From positions 42,431 to 106,430 of the forward strand of contig NZ_QTYB01000013.1 of NCBI RefSeq assembly GCF_003461955.1: a DNA stretch of 64,000 nucleotides. The letters are read 5' to 3'. The notes beneath the pieces are model-generated. The model saw only the letters and a program-made list of their open reading frames with translations, was not told the DNA's origin and searched no databases. The translations under genes and the position numbers were made by a program. The stretch's first letter is position 1, and every line of letters starts with the position of its first letter. The stretch is from Ruminococcus sp. AM36-2AA. GTDB lineage: Bacteria; Bacillota; Clostridia; Lachnospirales; Lachnospiraceae. This document shows positions 18,075 to 26,146 of this stretch, piece after piece.

Positions 18075-19511
18075 ATGAAAAGAACAAAGATTATCTGTAC
18101 GCTTGGACCTGCCAGCAACAACAGGGAAACTCTGAAAGCTCTTATGGAGAATGGAATGGATATTGCCAGATTCAACTTTTCTCACGGAGACCACGAGGAG
18201 CAGAAGGGCCGTGTGGACATGATCAAAGAGCTTCGTGAGGAGCTGGATATGCCGATCGCGATGCTTCTTGATACAAAGGGACCGGAGATCCGTACCAGAC
18301 TTTTAAAGGACGGACAGAAGGTAAAACTGGAGTCAGGAAACCAGTTTGTACTTGGAATCGGTGATTTTGAAGGTGATGACAAAAAAGTTGCCATCACATA
18401 TGAGACACTTTATAAAGACGTGAAACCGGGAAACAAGATTCTTATTGATGATGGTCTGATCGAGCTGGAAGTTAAGGCGATCAAAGGAACCGATATCATC
18501 TGTGATATCTTAAACGGTGGTGAGCTGGGAGAGAAAAAAGGCGTAAATGTTCCTTACGTAAAAGTAAATCTTCCGGGTATCACAGAGCAGGATAAGAACG
18601 ATATCCTTTTTGGTATCGAGCAGAAATTTGATTTCATTGCGGCATCTTTCGTCCGTTCCGCAGAGGTGATCCGTGAGATCCGTAAACTTCTGAATGATAA
18701 CGGTGGAAAGGACATCGGTATTATTGCGAAGATTGAGAATGCAGAAGGTGTTGAGAACATTGATTCCATCATTGAAGCATCGGATGGTATCATGGTTGCC
18801 AGAGGAGATCTTGGCGTGGAGATTCCTGCAAGCCAGGTGCCGCACATCCAGAAAGAGATCATCCGTAAATGCAATGAACATTATACACCGGTTATCACAG
18901 CAACACAGATGCTGGATTCCATGATCCGTAATCCGCGTCCGACACGTGCGGAGGTAGCGGACGTTGCCAATGCGATCTACGATGGAACCGATGCGATCAT
19001 GCTTTCCGGTGAGACAGCAGCTGGTAAATATCCGGTTGATGCCCTTCAGATGATGGCAGAGATTGCAGAGATGACAGAGCCGCATCTGGATTATAAGGTA
19101 TTTATTGAGCACCGCTCCATGGATGGAAGAGAGAAAATCTCCAGCGCAGTTGCACTTGCAACAGTCCGCACTGCGAAGAATCTGAAGGCAAATGCTATCG
19201 TGACACCGACCATGAGTGGAAATACAGCCAGACTGATTTCCAATTTCCGCCCGAAGGTTCCGATCTATGCCATTACACCGAACTCAACCATCCAGCACAA
19301 ACTTCAGCTGATCTGGGGTGTAACACCTCTGAAAGGATATCAGAGAGATACCACGGACCATATCATGTCTCAGGCTATGAATGTTGTCCGCAGCCGTCAT
19401 CTGATCCATAAAGGAGACCTTGTTGTATTTACAGCAGGAGACCCTGCGACCAACATGACAAACGGTCATGGTGCAGTGACAAATATGATGCACGTGATCG
19501 AGGCAGAATAA
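18075..19511 (+). CDS. pyk: Pyruvate kinase
   Basis: Pyk converts phosphoenolpyruvate and ADP to pyruvate and ATP. The family blocks are clear: KIICTLGPAS, ARFNFSHGDHEEQ, LLDTKGPEIRT, MVARGDLGVEIPASQVP and PVITATQMLDSMI. At 478 residues it lacks the extra C-terminal PEP-utiliser-like domain found in Bacillus-type enzymes of ~585 residues. GGGAGG precedes the ATG. It may share a transcript with the rhomboid-like gene before it and lysA after it (51 bases, with an intercistronic hairpin). Confidence 0.96.
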   Translation: MKRTKIICTLGPASNNRETLKALMENGMDIARFNFSHGDHEEQKGRVDMIKELREELDMPIAMLLDTKGPEIRTRLLKDGQKVKLESGNQFVLGIGDFEGDDKKVAITYETLYKDVKPGNKILIDDGLIELEVKAIKGTDIICDILNGGELGEKKGVNVPYVKVNLPGITEQDKNDILFGIEQKFDFIAASFVRSAEVIREIRKLLNDNGGKDIGIIAKIENAEGVENIDSIIEASDGIMVARGDLGVEIPASQVPHIQKEIIRKCNEHYTPVITATQMLDSMIRNPRPTRAEVADVANAIYDGTDAIMLSGETAAGKYPVDALQMMAEIAEMTEPHLDYKVFIEHRSMDGREKISSAVALATVRTAKNLKANAIVTPTMSGNTARLISNFRPKVPIYAITPNSTIQHKLQLIWGVTPLKGYQRDTTDHIMSQAMNVVRSRHLIHKGDLVVFTAGDPATNMTNGHGAVTNMMHVIEAE

Positions 19512-19539
19512 GACCGGGGGTTCTTAAGGAACAGCGGTC
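19512..19539 (+). promoter_or_regulatory. Intercistronic hairpin between pyk and lysA
   Basis: Outer arms GACCG/CGGTC and inner arms GGTTC/GGAAC form a two-part stem around TTAA. No T-run follows, so this may set mRNA stability or relative expression rather than terminate. Confidence 0.5.
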
Positions 19540-19562
19540 GGAAAACAGGAGATACAGTTATT

Positions 19563-20852
19563 ATGAAAAAAGTACCATTTGTGACACTTGAGAAACTCAA
19601 CGAGATTACCGAAAAATATCCGACACCTTTCCATCTTTATGATGAGAAGGGAATCCGTGAGAATGCAAAAGCCCTGAAAGAGGCTTTCGCCTGGAACAAA
19701 GGATTCAAGGAATTTTTTGCAGTAAAAGCAACACCGAACCCTTATCTGATCAACATTCTTCAGGAGTATGGCTGCGGCTGTGACTGCTCCTCCGCCACAG
19801 AGCTTATGATGGCAAAAGCAGTGGGCTGCAAGAAGGGCGATATCATGTTCTCCTCCAACGATACACCGGAGAAAGAGTTCAAATATGCAGATGAGATCGG
19901 TGGAATCATCAATCTTGATGATATCACACATATTGAGAGCGTAGAGAGAGCTCTCGGAAAAATTCCGGAAGTGATCAGCTGCCGTTACAATCCAGGCGGA
20001 GTATTCAAGATCAGCAACGGTATCATGGATAATCCTGGAGATGCAAAATACGGAATGACTACCGAGCAGATTTTTGATGCATTCCGCATCCTGAAATCCA
20101 AAGGTGCCAAAGAATTTGGAATCCATGCATTCCTTGCCAGCAACACCGTAACCAACGACTACTATCCGATGCTTGCAAAAGTTATGTTTGAGCTTGCCGT
20201 AAAGCTTCAGAAAGAGACTGGCGCACATATTAAATTTATCAACCTTTCAGGCGGTATCGGAATTCCTTACAAACCGGATCAGGAGCCAAATGACATCCGC
20301 GTGATCGGTGAGGGTGTCCGCAAGGTTTACGAGGAAGTTCTTGTTCCGGAAGGAATGGGTGATGTTGCGATCTACACAGAGCTTGGCCGTTTCATGATGG
20401 GACCGTATGGCTGTCTTGTTACAAAAGCCATCCACGAAAAACATACACATAAGGAGTACATCGGTGTAGATGCCTGTGCGGTAAACCTGATGCGTCCGGC
20501 TATGTATGGTGCTTACCATCACATTACCGTTATGGGAAAAGAGAACGAGCCATGTGACCATAAATATGATGTGACAGGTTCCCTTTGTGAGAACAATGAT
20601 AAATTTGCCATTGACCGTATGCTTCCGAAGATCGACATGGGAGATCTCCTTGTGATCCACGATGCAGGCGCTCATGGTTTTGCAATGGGCTATAACTACA
20701 ATGGTAAACTGAAATCTGCAGAGATCCTTCTTCATGAGGATGGCAGCTTTGAGATGATCCGCCGTGCCGAGACACCGAGAGATTATTTTGCAACATTTGA
20801 CTGCTTCCCTGTTTTTGAGAAACTTCTTCAGGATGAAGACGAACTGAAATAA
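19563..20852 (+). CDS. lysA: Diaminopimelate decarboxylase-like PLP enzyme
   Basis: The 429-residue fold-type III decarboxylase carries the PLP lysine in FFAVKATPNP, the HAFLASNT and SGGIGIPY blocks, and the catalytic cysteine in TGSLCENND. LysA decarboxylates meso-diaminopimelate to L-lysine. The sequence is from the divergent branch common in Lachnospiraceae, so activity on a related substrate cannot be excluded. It probably depends on transcription from pyk or further upstream, as no clear promoter lies in the 51-base gap. A terminator follows. Confidence 0.87.
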   Translation: MKKVPFVTLEKLNEITEKYPTPFHLYDEKGIRENAKALKEAFAWNKGFKEFFAVKATPNPYLINILQEYGCGCDCSSATELMMAKAVGCKKGDIMFSSNDTPEKEFKYADEIGGIINLDDITHIESVERALGKIPEVISCRYNPGGVFKISNGIMDNPGDAKYGMTTEQIFDAFRILKSKGAKEFGIHAFLASNTVTNDYYPMLAKVMFELAVKLQKETGAHIKFINLSGGIGIPYKPDQEPNDIRVIGEGVRKVYEEVLVPEGMGDVAIYTELGRFMMGPYGCLVTKAIHEKHTHKEYIGVDACAVNLMRPAMYGAYHHITVMGKENEPCDHKYDVTGSLCENNDKFAIDRMLPKIDMGDLLVIHDAGAHGFAMGYNYNGKLKSAEILLHEDGSFEMIRRAETPRDYFATFDCFPVFEKLLQDEDELK

Positions 20853-20874
20853 AATAGCAGAAAGATATAGAAAT

Positions 20875-20916
20875 AGCCTTCCATGCATCTTGGTAATGAT
20901 GCAGGAAGGCTGTTTT
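20875..20916. terminator. Terminator between lysA and the MATE gene
   Basis: The stem AGCCTTCC-TGCATC / GATGCA-GGAAGGCT is followed by GTTTT. The preceding AAAT tract may let it serve the converging MATE transcript too. Confidence 0.85.
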
Positions 20917-20970
20917 ATATTTAAGCGTCTGGTAAGAACTGTAAGATCGCTGGCAGGGTCAAATGCAGGG

Positions 20971-22347
20971 TTACTGCGTCTTGCTGCCGGAGATTTCTGC
21001 CAGAGCTTTTTTAAACTCAAAGAAAAACAGGATGGCAGTGAAGGTAACAGCCAGGATATCTGCAACCGGCTCAGCCATATAAACTGCATTTGTTTGATCA
21101 GCACGGAAAATACCGGGCAGAATATAGATCAGCGGGATAACCAGCACAAATTTCCGGACAATAGCCACAATGATGGAATCCTTGGCTCTGCCAAGGGAGA
21201 TAAAGGTCATCTGGCAGGCAATCTGGATACCAAAGATAAACACAACTGCCATATAGATCCGGAGAGCTGTCTTTGTGAAAGCAAGTAATGTACTGTCCGA
21301 AGTAAACATTCCGGCAAAGATCTGCGGGAAGATCATAATGATCAGCCACAGGATCACGGAATAAGAAACACTTGTTTTTACAAGAAGCTTAAATGTAGAA
21401 CGTACACGCTTTTCGTTACGTGCACCATAGTTGTAGCTGATGATAGGCTGTGCACCCTGACCAAGTCCCTGAAGAGGAAGCATGGCAAACTGCATGACGC
21501 TGGTGAGGATGGTCATGGCTCCTACGGCAACATCCCCGCCGTATTTTAAGAGTGAGGAGTTGTAGCAGACAGAGATAATGCTTTCACTGAGCTGCATGAC
21601 AAAGAGAGAAGATCCAAGAGCCATACAGGGCAGAATGATATCGGCTTTCAGTTTCATGGTGCTTTTCCGAAGCTTCAGGAAGGTCTTTTTTCCAAAGAGG
21701 AATGAGAGGACCCAGATGCAGGAAAATGCCTGGGAGATCACCGTTGCCAGAGCAGCGCCCCGGACACCCATGTGGAATCCGAAAATAAAAACTGGATCCA
21801 GAATAATATTGGAGACTGCACCGATCAGTACGGAGAGCATTCCTATTTTTGCGAATCCCTGGGCTGTGATGAAATTATTCATGCCAAGGGTCAGCTGTAC
21901 AAAGATGGTTCCCACTGCATAGATATTCATGTAGCCCACTGCATAGTCGATGGTATTTGCGCTGGCGCCGAAGGCAAGGAGAAAGCTGCGGTTTCCGAGA
22001 AACAGGATAACAGTCAAGATCAGGGAGATGATGATCTGCATGGTGAAGCAGTTTCCGAGAGTCTGTTCAGCTTTTGAGGTGTCATTTTTACCCATAAAGA
22101 TGCTGGCTCTGGGAGCACCTCCGTTTCCGACAAGAGCAGCAAAGGCAGATACGACCATAATAAGCGGCATACAGACACCTACACCGGTAAGGGCAAGAGC
22201 ACCCTCTCCGGGAATATGACCAATATAGATACGATCGACGATATTGTAGAGCATATTGATGAGCTGTGCAGCAACTGTGGGAAGTGCAAGCTGCAGAAGC
22301 AGCTTTCCGACAGGCTTGGTTCCTAAAAAGCTTTTGTCTTTTTCCAT
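20971..22347 (-). CDS. MATE-family multidrug/Na+ antiporter
   Basis: This 458-residue protein has 12 predicted hydrophobic helices and the MATE start pattern (LLLQLALPTVAAQLINMLYNIVDRIYIG). MATE proteins export cationic drugs or metabolites using Na+ or H+ gradients; the substrate is unknown. The start is ATG 22347 after AAAGGAAC. The upstream in-frame codons are the tRNA-Leu gene and are not coding. It lies just downstream of the tRNA terminator on the same strand, so it may be expressed by read-through. Confidence 0.93.
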   Translation of the reverse strand: MEKDKSFLGTKPVGKLLLQLALPTVAAQLINMLYNIVDRIYIGHIPGEGALALTGVGVCMPLIMVVSAFAALVGNGGAPRASIFMGKNDTSKAEQTLGNCFTMQIIISLILTVILFLGNRSFLLAFGASANTIDYAVGYMNIYAVGTIFVQLTLGMNNFITAQGFAKIGMLSVLIGAVSNIILDPVFIFGFHMGVRGAALATVISQAFSCIWVLSFLFGKKTFLKLRKSTMKLKADIILPCMALGSSLFVMQLSESIISVCYNSSLLKYGGDVAVGAMTILTSVMQFAMLPLQGLGQGAQPIISYNYGARNEKRVRSTFKLLVKTSVSYSVILWLIIMIFPQIFAGMFTSDSTLLAFTKTALRIYMAVVFIFGIQIACQMTFISLGRAKDSIIVAIVRKFVLVIPLIYILPGIFRADQTNAVYMAEPVADILAVTFTAILFFFEFKKALAEISGSKTQ

Positions 22348-22384
22348 TTTTTGTTCCTTTCGTGATTTTTTTGTATCATATAAT

Positions 22385-22419
22385 AAAGACCTGACAGATC
22401 TCTCCGTCAGGTCTTTTTT
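22385..22419 (-). terminator. Terminator downstream of tRNA-Leu
   Basis: The stem AAAGACCTGAC / GTCAGGTCTTT has A- and T-runs on both sides and lies between the tRNA 3' end and the MATE start. Confidence 0.85.
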
Positions 22420-22424
22420 GCGAA

Positions 22425-22506
22425 TGCCGCTGGCCGGACTCGAACCGGCACGGATTGCTCCGCTTGATTTTGAGTCAAGTGCGTCTGCCAATTCCGCCAC
22501 AGCGGC
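22425..22506 (-). tRNA. tRNA-Leu (anticodon CAA)
   Basis: The minus strand begins GCCGCTG and ends CAGCGGCA, giving a seven-pair acceptor stem and discriminator A. The anticodon arm is CTTGA-CTCAAAA-TCAAG with anticodon CAA, which reads UUG leucine codons. A class-II variable arm (CGGAGCAATCCG) and the T-arm GCCGGTTCGAGTCCGGC follow. The CCA end is not encoded. Confidence 0.96.
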
Positions 22507-22519
22507 ATAACCGTTTATT

Positions 22520-22548
22520 ATAATAGCACAGCATTAGTTGGTTTGCAA
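22520..22548 (-). promoter_or_regulatory. Promoter for tRNA-Leu
   Basis: On the minus strand TTGCAA (22543-22548) and TATTAT (22520-22525) are 17 bases apart, directly upstream of the tRNA. Confidence 0.65.
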
Positions 22549-22624
22549 GGATTTTTTCAGAATAAAGGGATTATTTGGAAATATTTCCAATTCTAAAAAG
22601 TTTATGAAATCGGATGCTGGCTCC

Positions 22625-22653
22625 TTGAAATTGACTGAAAAAAGTGGTAGAGT
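22625..22653 (+). promoter_or_regulatory. Candidate promoter for ftsH
   Basis: TTGAAA (22625-22630) and TAGAGT (22648-22653) are 17 bases apart. An alternative is TTGACT (22631) with TGCTAC (22655) at 18 bases. A nine-base direct repeat GATATAGCA (22676-22684, 22690-22698) lies between this and the start codon and could bind a regulator. Confidence 0.5.
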
Positions 22654-22727
22654 GTGCTACAAGGCTGTACCACCTGATATAGCACTGTGGATATAGCAAT
22701 ATACTATAAGATAACGGAGGAGACTGC

Positions 22728-24605
22728 ATGAATCTGAATTCCAAAAAACCAGAGAAGCGGCCGTTGTATGTATATTACATCATCGCGGTCGTAATTATTA
22801 TTCTGCTGAATGTTTTTGCTCTTCCTGCCCTTTCTGAGCGAAGTGTAAAGGAAACCGATTACACCACCTTCCTGAAAGCCGTAGACAGAGGAAAAGTATA
22901 TGAGGCAACCATTGATTCTGATTACATTTATTACACAATGAAAGTAGACGGGGATGATGTCTACTGTAAGACCGTATCGGTAGATGATCAGGATCTTGTA
23001 TCCCATCTTTATGATGCAGGTGTAAGCATTGAGGGTACTGCACCGCAGAGACAGTCCCTGCTTTTATCTCTGATCCTGGGATATGTATTCCCGATCGCAA
23101 TCTTTATTCTCCTGGGACGCTGGCTCAGCAAGAAGATGATGAGTTCCATGGGAAACGGAGGACCGGGAGGAATGATGTCCTTTGGCAAAAGCAATGCCAA
23201 GGTTTATGTGAAATCCTCTACGGGAATCAAATTTTCAGATGTTGCCGGTGAGGATGAAGCCAAGGAGCTTTTGACGGAAATTGTAGATTTCCTTCATAAT
23301 CCGGAGAAATACAGAGAGATCGGTGCTTCCATGCCGAAGGGTGCCCTTCTTGTAGGCCCTCCCGGAACCGGTAAAACTCTTCTTGCCAAGGCAGTTGCCG
23401 GTGAGGCGGAGGTTCCGTTTTTCTCAATTTCCGGTTCGGAATTTGTGGAGATGTTTGTGGGTATGGGTGCTGCCAAGGTCCGTGATCTTTTTAAACAGGC
23501 CAATGAGAAGGCACCATGTATTGTATTTATTGATGAGATTGATACCATCGGCAAGAAACGTGACGGCTCCGGAATGGGCGGCGGAAACGATGAGCGTGAG
23601 CAGACACTGAACCAGCTTTTGACAGAGATGGACGGTTTTGACGGTTCCAAGGGTGTTGTGATCCTGGCAGCTACCAACAGACCGGATTCCCTTGACCCTG
23701 CACTTCTTCGTCCGGGACGTTTTGACAGAAGGATCCCGGTTGAGCTTCCGGATCTGCAGGGACGTGAGGAAATCCTGAAAGTTCATGCCAAGAAGATCAA
23801 GATTGCAGATAGTGTTCGTTTTGACGAGATCGCCAAGGCTGCAGTTGGTGCTTCCGGTGCGGAACTTGCCAACATTGTCAATGAGGCGGCTCTCCGTGCA
23901 GTCCGTGACGGACGGAAATTTGCCACACAGGCGGATTTTGAAGAGAGTATTGAGGTTGTTATTGCCGGATACCAGAAGAAGAACCGTGTGCTTTCCAACA
24001 AGGAGAAACTGATCGTTTCCTATCATGAGGTTGGGCATGCGCTGGTTGCTGCCAAGCAGACGGATTCGGCACCGGTTCATAAGATTACGATCATTCCACG
24101 TACTTCTGGTGCATTGGGTTATACCATGCAGGTAGATGAGCAGGAACATTTCCTGATGTCCAAGGAGGAACTGGAGAATAAGATCGCTACCTTTACAGGT
24201 GGCCGTGCAGCGGAAGAACTGATTTTCCATTCCATTACCACTGGTGCTTCCAATGATATTGAGCAGGCGACCAAGATTGCCAGAGCGATGATCAGCCGAT
24301 ATGGTATGAGCGATGATTTTGATATGGTTGCCATGGAGAATGTGAGCAATCAGTATCTTGGCGGAGATGCAAGTCTTACCTGTTCTTTTGAGACGCAGAC
24401 ACTTCTGGATAAGAAGGTTGTGGAGCTTGTAAGACGGGAGCATGAGAAGGCTACGAAGATCCTGACGGATAATATAGGAAAGCTTCATGAGATTGCCAAG
24501 TATCTGTATGAGCATGAGACAATTACCGGTGAGGAGTTTATGAAGATTCTGAATGAAAAACCGGATGAGATTGAAGAAATTCAGGAAAATGAAACAAGAC
24601 AGTAA
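22728..24605 (+). CDS. ftsH: ATP-dependent zinc metalloprotease FtsH
   Basis: FtsH is a membrane-anchored hexameric AAA+ protease that degrades misfolded membrane proteins and regulators. Residues: TM1 about 13-34, small extracytoplasmic domain to ~105, TM2 ~108-127. The AAA domain has Walker A GPPGTGKT, Walker [12 protein letters not shown] and [17 protein letters not shown]. The M41 protease domain has the zinc motif HEVGH (usually HEAGH, but still HEXXH) and the third ligand in [11 protein letters not shown]. At 625 residues it is full length. GGAGG precedes ATG 22728, and a terminator follows the stop. Confidence 0.96.
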   Translation: MNLNSKKPEKRPLYVYYIIAVVIIILLNVFALPALSERSVKETDYTTFLKAVDRGKVYEATIDSDYIYYTMKVDGDDVYCKTVSVDDQDLVSHLYDAGVSIEGTAPQRQSLLLSLILGYVFPIAIFILLGRWLSKKMMSSMGNGGPGGMMSFGKSNAKVYVKSSTGIKFSDVAGEDEAKELLTEIVDFLHNPEKYREIGASMPKGALLVGPPGTGKTLLAKAVAGEAEVPFFSISGSEFVEMFVGMGAAKVRDLFKQANEKAPCIVFIDEIDTIGKKRDGSGMGGGNDEREQTLNQLLTEMDGFDGSKGVVILAATNRPDSLDPALLRPGRFDRRIPVELPDLQGREEILKVHAKKIKIADSVRFDEIAKAAVGASGAELANIVNEAALRAVRDGRKFATQADFEESIEVVIAGYQKKNRVLSNKEKLIVSYHEVGHALVAAKQTDSAPVHKITIIPRTSGALGYTMQVDEQEHFLMSKEELENKIATFTGGRAAEELIFHSITTGASNDIEQATKIARAMISRYGMSDDFDMVAMENVSNQYLGGDASLTCSFETQTLLDKKVVELVRREHEKATKILTDNIGKLHEIAKYLYEHETITGEEFMKILNEKPDEIEEIQENETRQ

Positions 24606-24610
24606 GAAGA

Positions 24611-24636
24611 AAGCGGGGCCCTGGGGCTCCGCTTTT
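24611..24636 (+). terminator. Terminator after ftsH
   Basis: The stem AGCGGGGCC / GGCTCCGCT is followed by TTTT. Confidence 0.8.
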
Positions 24637-24665
24637 GCTGTAAAAATATAAATTGTTCAGATTGT

Positions 24666-25535
24666 TTACCAGATTTCCGGATGTACCTTAGAACAGGTGA
24701 GAGCCAGGCTTCCCGGGCCGATGTGGCAGGAGACGCTTAATGACAGTGGAAAGATATTGACTTCACCGATGCCCGGAAAGGTGGTGAGGACTTCTTTTCG
24801 GAATTCCTGGGCTGCTTCCAGGTTGTGGGAGTGGATGACATCCAGGTTGATCTTTTCTCCGAAGCGGTTTGCGATATCATCTTTGATGGCTTTGGTCATG
24901 GTGCTTTTGGCCTGGTTCATGGTGCGGGCTTTGGAGAAGGCGTCCAGTTTTTCGCCCTGGATCTGAAGAACCGGTTTCAGGCGGAGCAGGGTTCCGATAG
25001 CTGCAGCAGCAGGGGTGATGCGTCCACCCTGTTTCAGGTATTTCAAGGTTGCTACAGTGATATAAATGCTGGAATCGAAGCGGGTTTCTTCCAGCCAGGT
25101 TCCGATTTCATCGGCAGAGAGACCGTTTTTGGCCTGCTGGATGGCTTCTATGGCGGAATAGCGTAAGGTTCCGGAGATTCTCTGGTTGTTTACAACGCGT
25201 ACATGGCCATCATAGTCCTCCGCCAGCATGTGGGCGGTCTGCATGGAACTGGAGAGACCGCTGGACATGGGAATATGTACGATCTCGTCATAGTCTTTGA
25301 GCAGGCTGTCCCACAGTGTAGTTACGGATTCAGGAGTGGGCTGCGAGGTGGATACGTGACATTCGGGGTGCTGCTCAAGATACTGGAAGAACTCGGCCTG
25401 GTTCATGTCGATATCTTCAAGATATTCTTTTTCATCTATAAAAAATGGCATTGGAAGCATGTAGATGCCAAGGTCTTTTGCCTGGGATGGAGATATACCG
25501 CAGTTGCTGTCTGTAACGATTGCAATAGATTTCAT
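24666..25535 (-). CDS. DegV-family fatty-acid-binding protein
   Basis: The 289-residue protein starts IAIVTDSNCGISPSQAKDLG and carries HVSTSQPTPESV and HIPMSSGLSSSMQ, the lipid-pocket motifs of DegV/FakB proteins. FakB proteins hold a fatty acid while FakA phosphorylates it; several DegV paralogues per genome are usual. The start is ATG 25535 after AGGAGG; upstream in-frame codons overlap the promoter. It diverges from the polA operon. Confidence 0.9.
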   Translation of the reverse strand: MKSIAIVTDSNCGISPSQAKDLGIYMLPMPFFIDEKEYLEDIDMNQAEFFQYLEQHPECHVSTSQPTPESVTTLWDSLLKDYDEIVHIPMSSGLSSSMQTAHMLAEDYDGHVRVVNNQRISGTLRYSAIEAIQQAKNGLSADEIGTWLEETRFDSSIYITVATLKYLKQGGRITPAAAAIGTLLRLKPVLQIQGEKLDAFSKARTMNQAKSTMTKAIKDDIANRFGEKINLDVIHSHNLEAAQEFRKEVLTTFPGIGEVNIFPLSLSVSCHIGPGSLALTCSKVHPEIW

Positions 25536-25603
25536 AGTGATGGTCCTCCTTGCTGGATTTGCATATTCGGTCGGTGTTCTTGTTTTCTGACCGGGATATC
25601 TCA

Positions 25604-25632
25604 AGTATATCACAGGAAACTGCCCTTGTCAT
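25604..25632 (-). promoter_or_regulatory. Promoter for degV
   Basis: On the minus strand ATGACA (25627-25632) and TATACT (25604-25609) are 17 bases apart. Its -35 box occupies the same base pairs as the -35 box of the divergent polA-operon promoter. Confidence 0.75.
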
Positions 25633-25654
25633 TCACTGTTTAATTAGCTATAAT
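25626..25654 (+). promoter_or_regulatory. Promoter for the polA operon
   Basis: TTGTCA (25626-25631) and TATAAT (25649-25654) are 17 bases apart. The leader of about 135 bases carries a nine-bp inverted repeat TGAACGCAA / TTGCGTTCA (25676-25684 / 25696-25704). Confidence 0.8.
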
Positions 25655-25796
25655 GATAACATTCTGGGAAACGTTTGAACGCAAAGTGCTGAATATTGCG
25701 TTCATGAACATGCAGTAAAGTGGAATAGGAATATCTGCTTTACGTAATTGAGAGAAACGGAAGATCGATGTCCGTTGTTCTGAAAGAGAGGAATTT

Positions 25797-26144
25797 ATGA
25801 ATTGTCGTATTGCAGAGGGAATGGTGAATAAATACATCAATCATACGTTGCCATTGAATGATCTGGAGGATTTTCTGGAGCATATTGAGAATTGTTCTTC
25901 CTGTTACGACGAGCTTGCTACGTATTTTATTGTGCATAAAGCCATGCAGCAGCTGGATGAGAAACAGGAGGATACGGTTTTGGATTTTAAAGAACTTCTG
26001 GAAGAAGATATCCGGAAGTCAAGAAGATATATCCGCAGAAAGAAATTCCACAGAGCAGTTGTGGCGATTGCGTTTTGTGCATTGATTGCTGTACTGGTGG
26101 TTTTTCTCTTTTTTGTGATCCTGGAACTGAAGGAGGGAATTTAA
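25797..26144 (+). CDS. Small zinc-finger (zf-HC2/anti-sigma-like) membrane protein
   Basis: This 115-residue protein has an N-terminal Cys (Cys3) and an HxxxCxxC pattern (HIENCSSC), the arrangement of zf-HC2 anti-sigma-factor domains. A charged helical middle and one C-terminal membrane helix (about residues 84-109) follow. The topology fits a cytoplasmic zinc finger anchored in the membrane. No ECF sigma gene is adjacent, so an anti-sigma role is only an analogy. The stop is two bases before the TTG start of polA, implying strong co-translation. AGAGAGG precedes ATG 25797. Confidence 0.75.
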   Translation: MNCRIAEGMVNKYINHTLPLNDLEDFLEHIENCSSCYDELATYFIVHKAMQQLDEKQEDTVLDFKELLEEDIRKSRRYIRRKKFHRAVVAIAFCALIAVLVVFLFFVILELKEGI

Positions 26145-26146
26145 TT

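Noticed and set aside
20971..22500. MATE gene starting about 150 bases further upstream at 22500
   Set aside because: The extra N-terminal codons are the tRNA-Leu(CAA) gene and its terminator; the ribosome site AAAGGAAC supports ATG 22347.
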